Of a DNA stretch of 39,808 nt, positions 7,810 through 16,471 are shown piece after piece. This DNA is from Bacteroidota bacterium (lineage in GTDB: Bacteria; Bacteroidota; Bacteroidia; Bacteroidales; VadinHA17): NCBI GenBank assembly GCA_003250475.1, contig QKGI01000158.1:1-39808 (forward strand), given 5' to 3'. Under the pieces are notes generated by a model that worked only from the letters and a program-made list of their open reading frames with translations, was not told the DNA's origin and did no database searches. The translations under genes were made by a program, and so were the position numbers. Within the stretch, counting starts at the first letter, position 1. The number at the start of each line of letters is the position of its first letter.

Positions 7810-8834
7810 AGAGACCCTGATTCTTTGACTGAAGAGGAGCCTCTGATCACCAGTTCAGACGTAATAACCTTGTTCTGAATGGGATTTCCGGGGTGTTCAA
7901 TCCGGTCAAGCATGAGTCTGGCAGCTATCTGCCCCATCTCATAACCCTTCTGATCGACAGAAGTCAGCCCCGGATCGGTGAGAGTGGCTATCTGGCTGTT
8001 TGTAAAACCAACCACAGCAACGTCTTCAGGAATTCTCAGTCCGTGTCTTTTTGTTATCATAAGCGTCTGAGCTGCTGTCAGGTCGTTGACAGCAAAGAAG
8101 GCTTCCGGCCTGGGGGTCCGCATCAGCAACTCCGGAATAAGCTTCTCAGCACTGTCTATATCATCACACTTGATTATCTCGGCATCCGTGGGAGTAAGCC
8201 GGTATTCCTTCATTGCCTTCAGGTAGCCGTTAAGCCTTTTGCGGGCAATATTGAGATGCTCCGGACCGGCAAGATGTATAATACGTTTTTTCCCTGTACG
8301 GAGGAGATGGTTTACAGCCTTGTAAGCTCCTGTCTCATCATCGATCACAACACTGTCGGTCTGCAGGTCCTCGACAGCACGGTCAAAGAATACAAGAGGT
8401 ATGTCCTTATCCAGGATACTCTGATAATGTCTGAAATCTGAAGTGGTTTTGGCAACAGATGCGAGTATGCCGTCAACACGGCTTGAAAGGAGCGTCTTAA
8501 TGTTTTTTACCTCCTGTTCCCACATCTCATTGCTCTGACAGAGTATCATATTGTAATCACGCTCGTAAAGAACATCTTCAATACCGCTTATTACTGTCGA
8601 GAAGAAGTAGTGAACTACATCAGGGATTACTACTCCTATTGTTTTGGACGACCCGCTCTTCAGGCTGAGAGCTATAGGATTAGGCCTGTAATTCCACCGT
8701 TCTGCAAGCTCATTTACTGCATCACGGGTAGCCTGACTTATATCAGGATGGTCCTTGAGTGCTCTGGAGACTGTTGAGGGGGATATACCCAGCTCACGTG
8801 CGATATCTTTGATTGTAATGTTTTCCCGACTCAT
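7806..8834 (-). CDS. LacI/GalR-family transcriptional regulator of the alpha-glucan locus
   Basis: 342 residues. The N-terminal helix-turn-helix is canonical (ITIKDIARELGISPSTVSRA, then a hinge helix ending ALSLKSG), followed by a periplasmic-binding-like effector domain starting KTIGVVIPDVV. The domain probably binds maltose or a related sugar (inference from neighbours). It is divergent from susC with 226 bp between them. That gap contains CAAACGTTTG, a LacI-type palindrome with central CG, and a second such site lies ahead of the transporter operon. This suggests it controls both arms of the locus and itself. The Bacteroides starch system uses the unrelated SusR; LacI control of maltodextrin loci is known from other Bacteroidota. 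Confidence 0.93.
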   Translation of the reverse strand: MSRENITIKDIARELGISPSTVSRALKDHPDISQATRDAVNELAERWNYRPNPIALSLKSGSSKTIGVVIPDVVHYFFSTVISGIEDVLYERDYNMILCQSNEMWEQEVKNIKTLLSSRVDGILASVAKTTSDFRHYQSILDKDIPLVFFDRAVEDLQTDSVVIDDETGAYKAVNHLLRTGKKRIIHLAGPEHLNIARKRLNGYLKAMKEYRLTPTDAEIIKCDDIDSAEKLIPELLMRTPRPEAFFAVNDLTAAQTLMITKRHGLRIPEDVAVVGFTNSQIATLTDPGLTSVDQKGYEMGQIAARLMLDRIEHPGNPIQNKVITSELVIRGSSSVKESGSL

Positions 8835-8914
8835 CTGGTAGAGGGCTCATATGTGTAAAGATATAAAAAATAAACGCTATTTGTATGTGCCGGAAATTAA
8901 CCTCAATCCCAATT

Positions 8915-8924
8915 CAAACGTTTG
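8915..8924. promoter_or_regulatory. LacI-type operator between lacI and susC
   Basis: A perfect 10-bp palindrome, CAAACGTTTG, with the central CG typical of LacI/GalR operators. It lies 81 bp upstream of the regulator start and 137 bp upstream of susC. A 9-of-10 match occurs at 27352-27361. Confidence 0.72.
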
Positions 8925-8952
8925 CGGTATCGATTGCGTAAAAAAGCTGAAA

Positions 8953-8970
8953 AAGAGTTGGTTAACTCTT
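8953..8970. repeat. Inverted repeat upstream of susC
   Basis: AAGAGTT and AACTCTT form a 7-bp stem with a 4-nt GGTT spacer. It lies between the LacI-type operator and the susC start. It could be a second regulator site or a leader hairpin; no T-tract follows. Confidence 0.4.
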
Positions 8971-9060
8971 CAGAAAGAACGAATTTTATAATCCCAAATC
9001 TGAACAATTTAATCTATTAATAACAAGTATTCTGTAATCTGCAATTAAACTGATCTATTT

Positions 9061-12018
9061 ATGGAGAAACTAACTGGAAAACGGCTCTTCATGCTGACCT
9101 TCGGCATAATGATGAGTCTTGTTGCCCTGGGGCAACAGGTAAGAGTGTCAGGTACGGTTTCCGATGCAGCCGACAGACAGACGTTACCCGGAGTGAACGT
9201 CGTTGTCAAAGGCACGCTGACAGGAACCATTACCGGCATCAACGGAGAATATTCCCTTATGGCAAATCCCGGGGATATTCTGGTGTTCACCTTTATCGGT
9301 TACCTGCCGCAGGAGGTGACCGTTGCTGATCAGACGGTTATCAATGTGGCAATGAAGACAGATGTCCAGGCTCTTGAAGAGGTTGTGGTCATCGGTTATG
9401 GGACGGTAAAAAAGAGCGATGCCACCGGATCTGTGACAGCGGTGAGCGCAAAGGATTTTAACAAGGGAGCCATCACCTCACCGCAGGATCTGCTGGTAGG
9501 GAAGAGCGCCGGAGTGGTTATCACCACCTCTGGTGGTGCTCCGGGAAGCGGTGCCACTATACGCGTCCGCGGGGGTTCATCGCTAAATGCTTCCAATGAC
9601 CCTCTCATTATCATTGACGGGGTACCCATTGACAATAATAATGTGTCGGGAAGCTCAAACATCCTGTCATTTGTAAACCCTAATGACATTGAAACATTTA
9701 CAGTACTTAAAGATGCCTCCGCTACCGCCATCTACGGTTCCAGGGCATCAAACGGTGTCATACTCATCACAACCAAGAAAGGTAAGGCAGGCAGTCCGAT
9801 GACCGTCTCATATGATGGGAGCATATCGGTGGCCAACGCCATTGCTTTTGTAGACGTATTTTCCGGTGATGAGTTAAGAAAGATTGCACTTGACAGATCG
9901 TCTCTCTTTGGAATTGACAATCTGAATCTTCTCGGAAACCAGAATACCAACTGGCAGAAGGAGATCTTCCGGACGGCTCTTTCCCATGACCATAATCTGA
10001 GCATTTCGGGGGCTGTCAGCAGCCTTCCTTACCGTTTATCTGTAGGGTATACAGATCAGAATGGTATTCTGAAGAACACTGACATGAAGCGTTTCACCGG
10101 ATCACTTAATCTTAACCCGAGCTTCTTTAACGACAGATTGAAGGTGAATCTTAACCTCAAGGGGATGAATTCGCACCATAACTTCGGAGATACCGGTGCC
10201 ATCGGCTCTGCTGTCAACATGGACCCGACCCAGGCAATAATGGATGGGAACCCGGCTTCAGCAGGTTATTTTCAATGGTCGAACTACGGGGCTAACCTCG
10301 GGACTGCCAACCCTGTTGAGCAGGCTCTTGAGGCTGATAACAGGTCGGTGGTTAACAGGGTGATAGGTAATATCCAGTTGGATTACGCCATGCCTTTCCT
10401 CCCTGAATTGAGGGCTAACCTGAACATGGCCACTGATTATTCAGAGAGCGTTGGACATAACAACCGTCCAAAAACATCTCCTTCGGTTCTCACCTCCCCG
10501 CTTTATGGGAAACTTACCGATTTCAGCGGTACCAACTATAATAACCTGCTCGACTTTTACATGAACTACAACAAGGAAGTCGCCAGTATTCAAAGTGTCA
10601 TCGACGTGACAGCAGGTTACTCATGGCAGCATTTTAAGAGGGAAGGCGATAATTATACCCGCAGCCGGGTTGATTTAACACATCCGTTGTATCAGAAATC
10701 AGACAGTTCTTCTTTCATCACAGAAAACTACCTGGTCTCCTTCTTCGGTCGTGTAAACTACACCTTAATGGATAAATACCTCCTTACCTTCACTCTTCGT
10801 GAGGACGGTTCATCACGCTTTGCAAAAGCAAACCGCTGGGGTACATTCCCCTCCGTTGCATTTGCATGGAAGATCAAGGATGAGTCATTCCTCAATAGTG
10901 TCAAAGCTGTCACCGATCTCAAGCTGAGACTGGGATGGGGTATTACGGGCCAGCAGGATATTGGGAACGACTATCCGGCACAGGCACTCTACCGTGAGGC
11001 ATCAGAAGGATCATACTATCCGATAGGAGGGGTCTTCCTGGCTACACTGAGGCCCGACGCCTATGACCCGGATATCAAGTGGGAGGAGACGACAACCATT
11101 AACGCCGGTCTCGACTTTGCCTTATTCAGAGACAGAATTACAGGGTCATTTGACGTTTACAGAAGAGTTACCGATGACCTTCTCAACTCTGTAACGGTAT
11201 CAAGCGGAAGCAACTTCTCGAACACCCTTCTTACAAACGTAGGAAGTCTTAAGAACAACGGTGTGGAGCTCTCTCTGAATTTCATACCGGTGTCCACCAA
11301 TGACATGACACTGACAATAGGCCTGAACGGTACTTATAATGTCAACGAGATAACAAAACTCCTTATCACTGATGACCCGAGCTATATCGGCATTCTTTAT
11401 GGCGATGGCATGACGGGGCAGAAGCAGGTGACAAGGGTCGGTTATCCCTCTAAATCGTTCTTTGTAAACCAGCAGGTCTATGATGCAAACGGTAATCCCA
11501 TAGAGGGACTCTATGTGGATCTCTCGGGAGCGGGAGGAGTAGTCAACGGAGATAATGCTGACAAATATATCTATCATAATCCGGTTCCCGACTATCTTCT
11601 AGGTCTGTCGGCCAGGTTCGAATACAAGAACTTTGACCTCTCCGCATCGGCCCGTGCAAGCATAGGTAACTATGTTTACAACCAGGTTGCTGCCGGTGCT
11701 TCATATGACCAGATGCAGCAGATAGGTTACTGGAAGAACTTCTCCAAGGCTCTGAGTGAAACAAACTTTGTCAAGAGGCAGTTTACAAGCGATTACTTCA
11801 TCGAAAACGCTTCGTTCCTTAAGCTTGATAATATCACTGCAGGCTACAGGTTTGAAAACCTCTTCGGCGCCGTTGGTGCACGTATAAGCTTCACTGTGCA
11901 GAATGCATTTATCATAACCAAGTACAGTGGTCTTGACCCTGAGGTCGATGGTGGTATAGATAATAATTTCTACCCGAGACCCCGCACCTTCATGCTTGGT
12001 ATAGGGCTTACCTACTAA
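9061..12018 (+). CDS. susC: SusC-family TonB-dependent outer-membrane transporter (alpha-glucan)
   Basis: 985 residues. A signal peptide is followed by a carboxypeptidase-D-like domain (VRVSGTVSDA ... LPGVNVVVKGT ... FIGY, about residues 27-100), the EEVVVIGYG TonB-box region, a plug domain (VIRG-like IRVRGGSSLNASNDPLIIIDGVP) and a 22-strand-type barrel ending in FMLGIGLTY. There is no N-terminal STN domain, so it does not look able to signal to an anti-sigma factor, in keeping with LacI-type control. It imports oligosaccharides across the outer membrane together with SusD; the maltodextrin substrate is inferred from the GH13/GH65 neighbours. First gene of a plus-strand operon ending at the terminator near 16400. 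Confidence 0.95.
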   Translation: MEKLTGKRLFMLTFGIMMSLVALGQQVRVSGTVSDAADRQTLPGVNVVVKGTLTGTITGINGEYSLMANPGDILVFTFIGYLPQEVTVADQTVINVAMKTDVQALEEVVVIGYGTVKKSDATGSVTAVSAKDFNKGAITSPQDLLVGKSAGVVITTSGGAPGSGATIRVRGGSSLNASNDPLIIIDGVPIDNNNVSGSSNILSFVNPNDIETFTVLKDASATAIYGSRASNGVILITTKKGKAGSPMTVSYDGSISVANAIAFVDVFSGDELRKIALDRSSLFGIDNLNLLGNQNTNWQKEIFRTALSHDHNLSISGAVSSLPYRLSVGYTDQNGILKNTDMKRFTGSLNLNPSFFNDRLKVNLNLKGMNSHHNFGDTGAIGSAVNMDPTQAIMDGNPASAGYFQWSNYGANLGTANPVEQALEADNRSVVNRVIGNIQLDYAMPFLPELRANLNMATDYSESVGHNNRPKTSPSVLTSPLYGKLTDFSGTNYNNLLDFYMNYNKEVASIQSVIDVTAGYSWQHFKREGDNYTRSRVDLTHPLYQKSDSSSFITENYLVSFFGRVNYTLMDKYLLTFTLREDGSSRFAKANRWGTFPSVAFAWKIKDESFLNSVKAVTDLKLRLGWGITGQQDIGNDYPAQALYREASEGSYYPIGGVFLATLRPDAYDPDIKWEETTTINAGLDFALFRDRITGSFDVYRRVTDDLLNSVTVSSGSNFSNTLLTNVGSLKNNGVELSLNFIPVSTNDMTLTIGLNGTYNVNEITKLLITDDPSYIGILYGDGMTGQKQVTRVGYPSKSFFVNQQVYDANGNPIEGLYVDLSGAGGVVNGDNADKYIYHNPVPDYLLGLSARFEYKNFDLSASARASIGNYVYNQVAAGASYDQMQQIGYWKNFSKALSETNFVKRQFTSDYFIENASFLKLDNITAGYRFENLFGAVGARISFTVQNAFIITKYSGLDPEVDGGIDNNFYPRPRTFMLGIGLTY

Positions 12019-12039
12019 CGAATAAAACGATAAGCAGAT

Positions 12040-13671
12040 ATGAATAAGAAGATTATAATATTCGGAATTATACTTTCAGCGTTGATGATCTCATCATGCG
12101 TGAAAGATCTGGATGTCACCCCGCAGGATCCGACAAAAATCCTTGCCGGCAACCTGGGTGATGATCCGTTATACATGCAACAGGCTCTTGGTAAGATCTA
12201 TGCCAGTTTCATTATTTCAGGCCAGGGAGCTAATGGAGGTGATGATATTACAGCCTCCGATGCCAACTTTTTCACTACAATGAGGGCACTCTGGAATCTC
12301 CAGGAGATAAGCACGGATGAGGCTATCTGTGCCTGGGGTGATATCGGTATTGCCGATCTGAACACCCAGACATGGAGCCCGAGCAACCCTTTCCTTACGG
12401 CTCTTTATCAGCGCCTGGCGCTTAGCATAACCTATGCCAATGACTTCATCAAGAATGCCGAGGGCAACACTGCTCCCGATGTAATAAGATATGTTGCTGA
12501 AGCAAGGTTTCTGAGGGCACTGGCCTATTCCTGGGCAATCGATCTCTTCGGGCAGTTCCCGCTGACGACGGAAGCTGACGGGGTAGGGAAGTTCTTCCCC
12601 AAGATAGGCACCAGGACAGAGATCTTTAACTACGTTGAATCTGAGCTGAAAGCTATTGAAAACACCCTCGGGCAACCTAAGTTCTCCTACCCGGAAGCTG
12701 ACCAGGCTGCAGCATGGATGCTGCTGGCAAGATTATATCTCAATGCTGAGGTTTATACAGGAACCGCAAGGTGGGATGACTGCAAGTCATATTGCGACAA
12801 GGTCATCACCAGCCAGAAATACTCTCTGGCAACAGACTACAGGCAGAACTTCAGCGCTGATAACGACGGAAATCACAACCCCGAAATGATCTTTGCCTGG
12901 GAACAGGACGGTGTGAATACACAGGGTTATGTAGGAACAACCTTCATCATAGAATCATCAAGCGATTCAAGATACATCAGGGCTGAGGATTTCCACGGGC
13001 TGACATCAAACACCAACTGGAACGGCAACCGTACCAGGATACAGTTCATGAATATCCTTGTCGATACCCTGGCTACATACGGGAATGTTCCCATTCCTGT
13101 CAGTGACTCGACTTTTGCTCTTTGCGACGACAAACGCGTATTCCTGAAGATGAAGAAAGCCATGAATATTCCAAGTGCCTCATCCAGCGGTGATTATGGT
13201 ATTGGAGTTTACAAATTCACGGCACGCAACACTGACGGCTCAAGGCCCACAAACTACAACACGGCATATGCCTGTACTGATTTCCCTGTCTTCCGTCTTG
13301 CCGACGCCTATATGATGAGAGCGGAAGCTCTTTTCAGAATGGGCGGGACTGCAAACATCGATGCTGCTGTGCTTGACATAAACAAGATCAGGGAACGGGC
13401 TTATGGTGATGCAAGCGGTAATATCTCCGCAGGTGACCTTGACCTTGACTTCATCATCGATGAGCGCGGTCGTGAGTTTTACTATGAAGCACAAAGACGT
13501 ACAGACCTTGTCCGCTTCGGTAAATTCACCGGCGGTGAATACCTGTGGCAATGGAAGGGCGGCGCCTTTACCGGTTCAAGCACTTCGGCTCATCTCGATA
13601 TCTTCCCGATACCCGGGGATGAACTGTCTGCCAACCCGAACTACAACGGAGTGAATAATCCCGGTTATTAA
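12040..13671 (+). CDS. susD: SusD/RagB-family glycan-binding lipoprotein
   Basis: 543 residues with a lipoprotein signal (MNKKIIIFGIILSALMISSC, Cys20). It contains tetratricopeptide-like helices typical of SusD (VAEARFLRALAYSWAIDLFG) and the C-terminal RagB region, including IDERGREFYYEAQRRTDLVR and the ending FPIPGDELSANPNYNG. It forms the lid of the SusC transporter on the cell surface and captures alpha-glucan chains. It starts 21 bp after the susC stop and is co-transcribed with it. Confidence 0.95.
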   Translation: MNKKIIIFGIILSALMISSCVKDLDVTPQDPTKILAGNLGDDPLYMQQALGKIYASFIISGQGANGGDDITASDANFFTTMRALWNLQEISTDEAICAWGDIGIADLNTQTWSPSNPFLTALYQRLALSITYANDFIKNAEGNTAPDVIRYVAEARFLRALAYSWAIDLFGQFPLTTEADGVGKFFPKIGTRTEIFNYVESELKAIENTLGQPKFSYPEADQAAAWMLLARLYLNAEVYTGTARWDDCKSYCDKVITSQKYSLATDYRQNFSADNDGNHNPEMIFAWEQDGVNTQGYVGTTFIIESSSDSRYIRAEDFHGLTSNTNWNGNRTRIQFMNILVDTLATYGNVPIPVSDSTFALCDDKRVFLKMKKAMNIPSASSSGDYGIGVYKFTARNTDGSRPTNYNTAYACTDFPVFRLADAYMMRAEALFRMGGTANIDAAVLDINKIRERAYGDASGNISAGDLDLDFIIDERGREFYYEAQRRTDLVRFGKFTGGEYLWQWKGGAFTGSSTSAHLDIFPIPGDELSANPNYNGVNNPGY

Positions 13672-13689
13672 TCTAAAATCAGAAGAGAA

Positions 13690-14745
13690 ATGAAGAAGAA
13701 TTTATTGATATATCTGACATTCATCGGAGTGGCACTCCTTCTGGCAGGTTGCGAGAAAGACGGGACCATAGTGACGATCTCACCCAACCCGGTTGCTCCG
13801 ACACTCTCAGCCTTACCCGATCTTACTCTCGTGAGAGCCAATGGAGAGGATGAGGTTGAGTTCTCCGGCACTCCCGTTGATCCCGGGTTTGCATCTTCAG
13901 CAACTTATTATATCGATGCATGTGCTGCAGGAACAGACTTTGCTGCACCTGTGACAGTTGTGTCAGCCATTACACCACAATCAATGAAGATCACGGTAAG
14001 CGATCTTAACGGGGCACTCATTAAGAAGTTCCCTGCGGATGCGGTCTCATCACTGGACTTCCGGCTCAGGGCCGTACTTGTTGTTGACGCCGGTACCGGG
14101 GCCCCTGGAACAGGTTCCAATCCTTTCGCATACATCTCAGCATCCAGAAATGCAGATGTGACCCTTTACGGGCTGCCGCGGCTTGATCTGGTTGGATCGG
14201 GAATAACACAGAAAGTGGAATCAGCCCTGGGCGACGGTAAGTACCTTGGCTATGTCAATCTTGACGCCACAATGCCGTTTACCCTGTATGATCCTGACGG
14301 TGACATTTCCTATGGAGCAAATGATGAGGAGCATCTGGTCGTTGATGGACCGGCTATCCCTGTTACCGTGGACGGCTGGCATAAGCTTACTGCCAATACG
14401 AATGACCTTACTTATGTCCTGAAAGTGTTTAAAGTTGGCCTCATAGGGTCATCCACTCCAAACGAGTGGTCTGCACCTGACCAGAAAATGGAGTATAATG
14501 CACAGGAAGGATACTGGCACATAACTCTTGACCTGACAGTCGGAGAATGCAAATTCAGAGTAAATGATTCATGGGAGGATGAAATCAATCTAGGTATCGG
14601 GGATGCAGACCATCCGCAGTATACTATCTCAAATCTCTGGAATAATGGCAGCAGCAAAAATATTCCGGTAACGGAGGCTGGTAACTACACCGTAAAACTG
14701 TACATCGGAACATCAACCTATAGCTGCACTTTTACCAAGAATTAG
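13690..14745 (+). CDS. SusE-like surface starch-binding lipoprotein
   Basis: 351 residues with a lipoprotein signal (MKKNLLIYLTFIGVALLLAG, Cys21). The N-terminal part is an Ig-like SusE domain (about residues 40-160). The C-terminal ~110 residues form a starch-binding module of the SusE/SusF kind, with VGLIGSSTPNEWS, DQKMEY, GYWHITLDL and CKFRVNDSWE. The same module occurs twice in the next protein. Proteins of this type tether alpha-glucans at the surface but are not enzymes. It lies 18 bp after susD in the same operon. Confidence 0.88.
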   Translation: MKKNLLIYLTFIGVALLLAGCEKDGTIVTISPNPVAPTLSALPDLTLVRANGEDEVEFSGTPVDPGFASSATYYIDACAAGTDFAAPVTVVSAITPQSMKITVSDLNGALIKKFPADAVSSLDFRLRAVLVVDAGTGAPGTGSNPFAYISASRNADVTLYGLPRLDLVGSGITQKVESALGDGKYLGYVNLDATMPFTLYDPDGDISYGANDEEHLVVDGPAIPVTVDGWHKLTANTNDLTYVLKVFKVGLIGSSTPNEWSAPDQKMEYNAQEGYWHITLDLTVGECKFRVNDSWEDEINLGIGDADHPQYTISNLWNNGSSKNIPVTEAGNYTVKLYIGTSTYSCTFTKN

Positions 14746-14797
14746 AAGCCCCGGTATGTAGGTGATGTTAGATCAACAGAAAAAAAAGAAAAGATTT

Positions 14798-16351
14798 ATG
14801 AAAATGAAATCAATAATAAAAATCATGATGCTCCCGGTTGCGGCTGTAGTATTTCTCGCAGGCTGCACCAAAGAGACATCCGAAGTCAGGCTCAACCCCA
14901 CACTGGGGACTACGAAGGTGTTTGACATTACATCCAATTCGGCAACCGTGACAGGATATGTCGTTGCCGAGGGAGATGGTTTTACTGAAAAAGGTATATG
15001 CTATGATCTGGAGGCCAATCCCACTATTGCGAAGTCCAAGGCTGTATTTTCAGGCACGATAACTACTGCATCATACAATGTTTCCCTGAGCGGATTGTTA
15101 TTTGCCAGGACATACTATGCAAGGGCCTATGCAACCGGTTCTGACGGCACCGTTTACGGAGACCAGCTCACATTCACCACACTGCCTGTGGTGGCAACTG
15201 TCACTACAAAGGAGGCCACAAATGTTGCCGGAACAACAGCAACCACCGGTGGAGAGGTCACTGCTGACGGGGGAGCCGCTGTCACGGCATACGGTGTATG
15301 CTACAGCCAGAGCTCCAACCCGACGATAGCTGATGGCAAGACAAATGACGGAAATGGCCTGGGAGAGTTCGAAAGCTCCCTGACCGGACTGAAGGGCCTT
15401 ACCACCTATTATGTCCGCGCATATGCCACAAACAGTGCAGGTACTGCCTATGGCGAGGAGATAACCTTCACCACCCTGGTAAGCACGCGTGAATGGTATG
15501 TGCCGGGCGATTATGTGGCTGCCAGCTACCCGGACGACGACAATTATGCAAACTGGTCACCTGACAAATCACCAATGGTGGTAAGCGTCGAGAGTGCGCC
15601 TGACAACGTAGAGGGATATGTTTATATGGCAAATGCTTCCAACTACTGGAAGATAGCGTCCAAACCCAACTGGGATGGGCCTAACTATGGTGTTGGAGCC
15701 ACGGCAGGCACCCTGGATCCTTCAGGCGGTGATATTAACCTGCCAGCCGGATACTATAAGATCAACATCAACGCCGCAGCTGATCCGATGACATATACTG
15801 CCGTCGCAACCAACTGGGGAGTGATCGGCGGCTTCAACTCATGGAGCGGACAGGAGCCCCTGACATATGATCCTTTCGTGAAGGTCTGGAAAGGTGCCAT
15901 TCATATGCCGGCAGGAGAGTGGAAATTCCGGGCGAATGACAGCTGGGATTACAACTACGGTGCTGATGCAGGAAGCCTCTCTCTCATCCCCGGCGGTGCT
16001 AATATCTCAACTACTGTCGAAGACGATTATGCCATTACACTTGATCTGAGTCATCCCCTGGCATATACCTACCGTGCAGACAGGTGGGGTATAATTGGCA
16101 GTGCTATCGATAGCTGGTCTACAGACCAGAACATGTCATGGGATGCCGTCAACGGAGTATTCACCGCTACTCTTGACCTTATTGCAGGTGAAATGAAGTT
16201 CAGAGCCAATGATGACTGGGCATACAGCCTGGGTGGCACTTTCGCTGAGCTTACCTCCGACAACGGGGCCAATATCCCGATAGCTGAAGCAGGCAACTAT
16301 ACCATCACCCTCGATCCATGGGCTATGGTAGGTACAATTACTAAAAACTGA
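14798..16351 (+). CDS. SusF-like multi-module starch-binding lipoprotein with FN3-like repeats
   Basis: 517 residues when started at ATG 14798, which gives a lipoprotein signal (MKMKSIIKIMMLPVAAVVFL, Cys23). A frame from GTG 14762 adds a Lys-rich leader and is unlikely. Two fibronectin-III-like repeats of ~95 residues come first, each ending in a TYY(A/V)RAYAT ... FTTL motif. Then comes a SusE/F-type module (WYVPGDYVAASYP ... NYANWSPDKSP). Two starch-binding modules follow, both with WG(V/I)IG, a Trp-Ser pair and KFRANDSW or KFRANDDW. Predicted to bind alpha-glucans on the cell surface. Last gene of the susCDEF-like run; a strong terminator follows. Confidence 0.87.
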   Translation: MKMKSIIKIMMLPVAAVVFLAGCTKETSEVRLNPTLGTTKVFDITSNSATVTGYVVAEGDGFTEKGICYDLEANPTIAKSKAVFSGTITTASYNVSLSGLLFARTYYARAYATGSDGTVYGDQLTFTTLPVVATVTTKEATNVAGTTATTGGEVTADGGAAVTAYGVCYSQSSNPTIADGKTNDGNGLGEFESSLTGLKGLTTYYVRAYATNSAGTAYGEEITFTTLVSTREWYVPGDYVAASYPDDDNYANWSPDKSPMVVSVESAPDNVEGYVYMANASNYWKIASKPNWDGPNYGVGATAGTLDPSGGDINLPAGYYKININAAADPMTYTAVATNWGVIGGFNSWSGQEPLTYDPFVKVWKGAIHMPAGEWKFRANDSWDYNYGADAGSLSLIPGGANISTTVEDDYAITLDLSHPLAYTYRADRWGIIGSAIDSWSTDQNMSWDAVNGVFTATLDLIAGEMKFRANDDWAYSLGGTFAELTSDNGANIPIAEAGNYTITLDPWAMVGTITKN

Positions 16352-16398
16352 GCGGAATAGATACCAACTGACGGTATTTACTACAGCGTTCTTTCAAG

Positions 16399-16440
16399 TC
16401 AAAAACCTCTTCTGTGACATGGAGAGGTTTTTGATTATTT
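16399..16440 (+). terminator. Terminator after the susCDEF-like operon
   Basis: TCAAAAACCTCT (16399-16410) and AGAGGTTTTTGA (16423-16434) form a perfect 12-bp stem with a 12-nt loop, followed by TTATTTTT. It separates the binding-protein genes from the GH13 gene at 16472. Confidence 0.82.
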
Positions 16441-16471
16441 TTAAAAAGACTAGCACACTGAATCAAATATC

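Noticed and set aside
14762-14797. Upstream GTG/ATG start for the SusF-like lipoprotein.
   Set aside because: It would put a Lys-rich leader before the lipoprotein signal peptide; ATG 14798 gives a normal signal.
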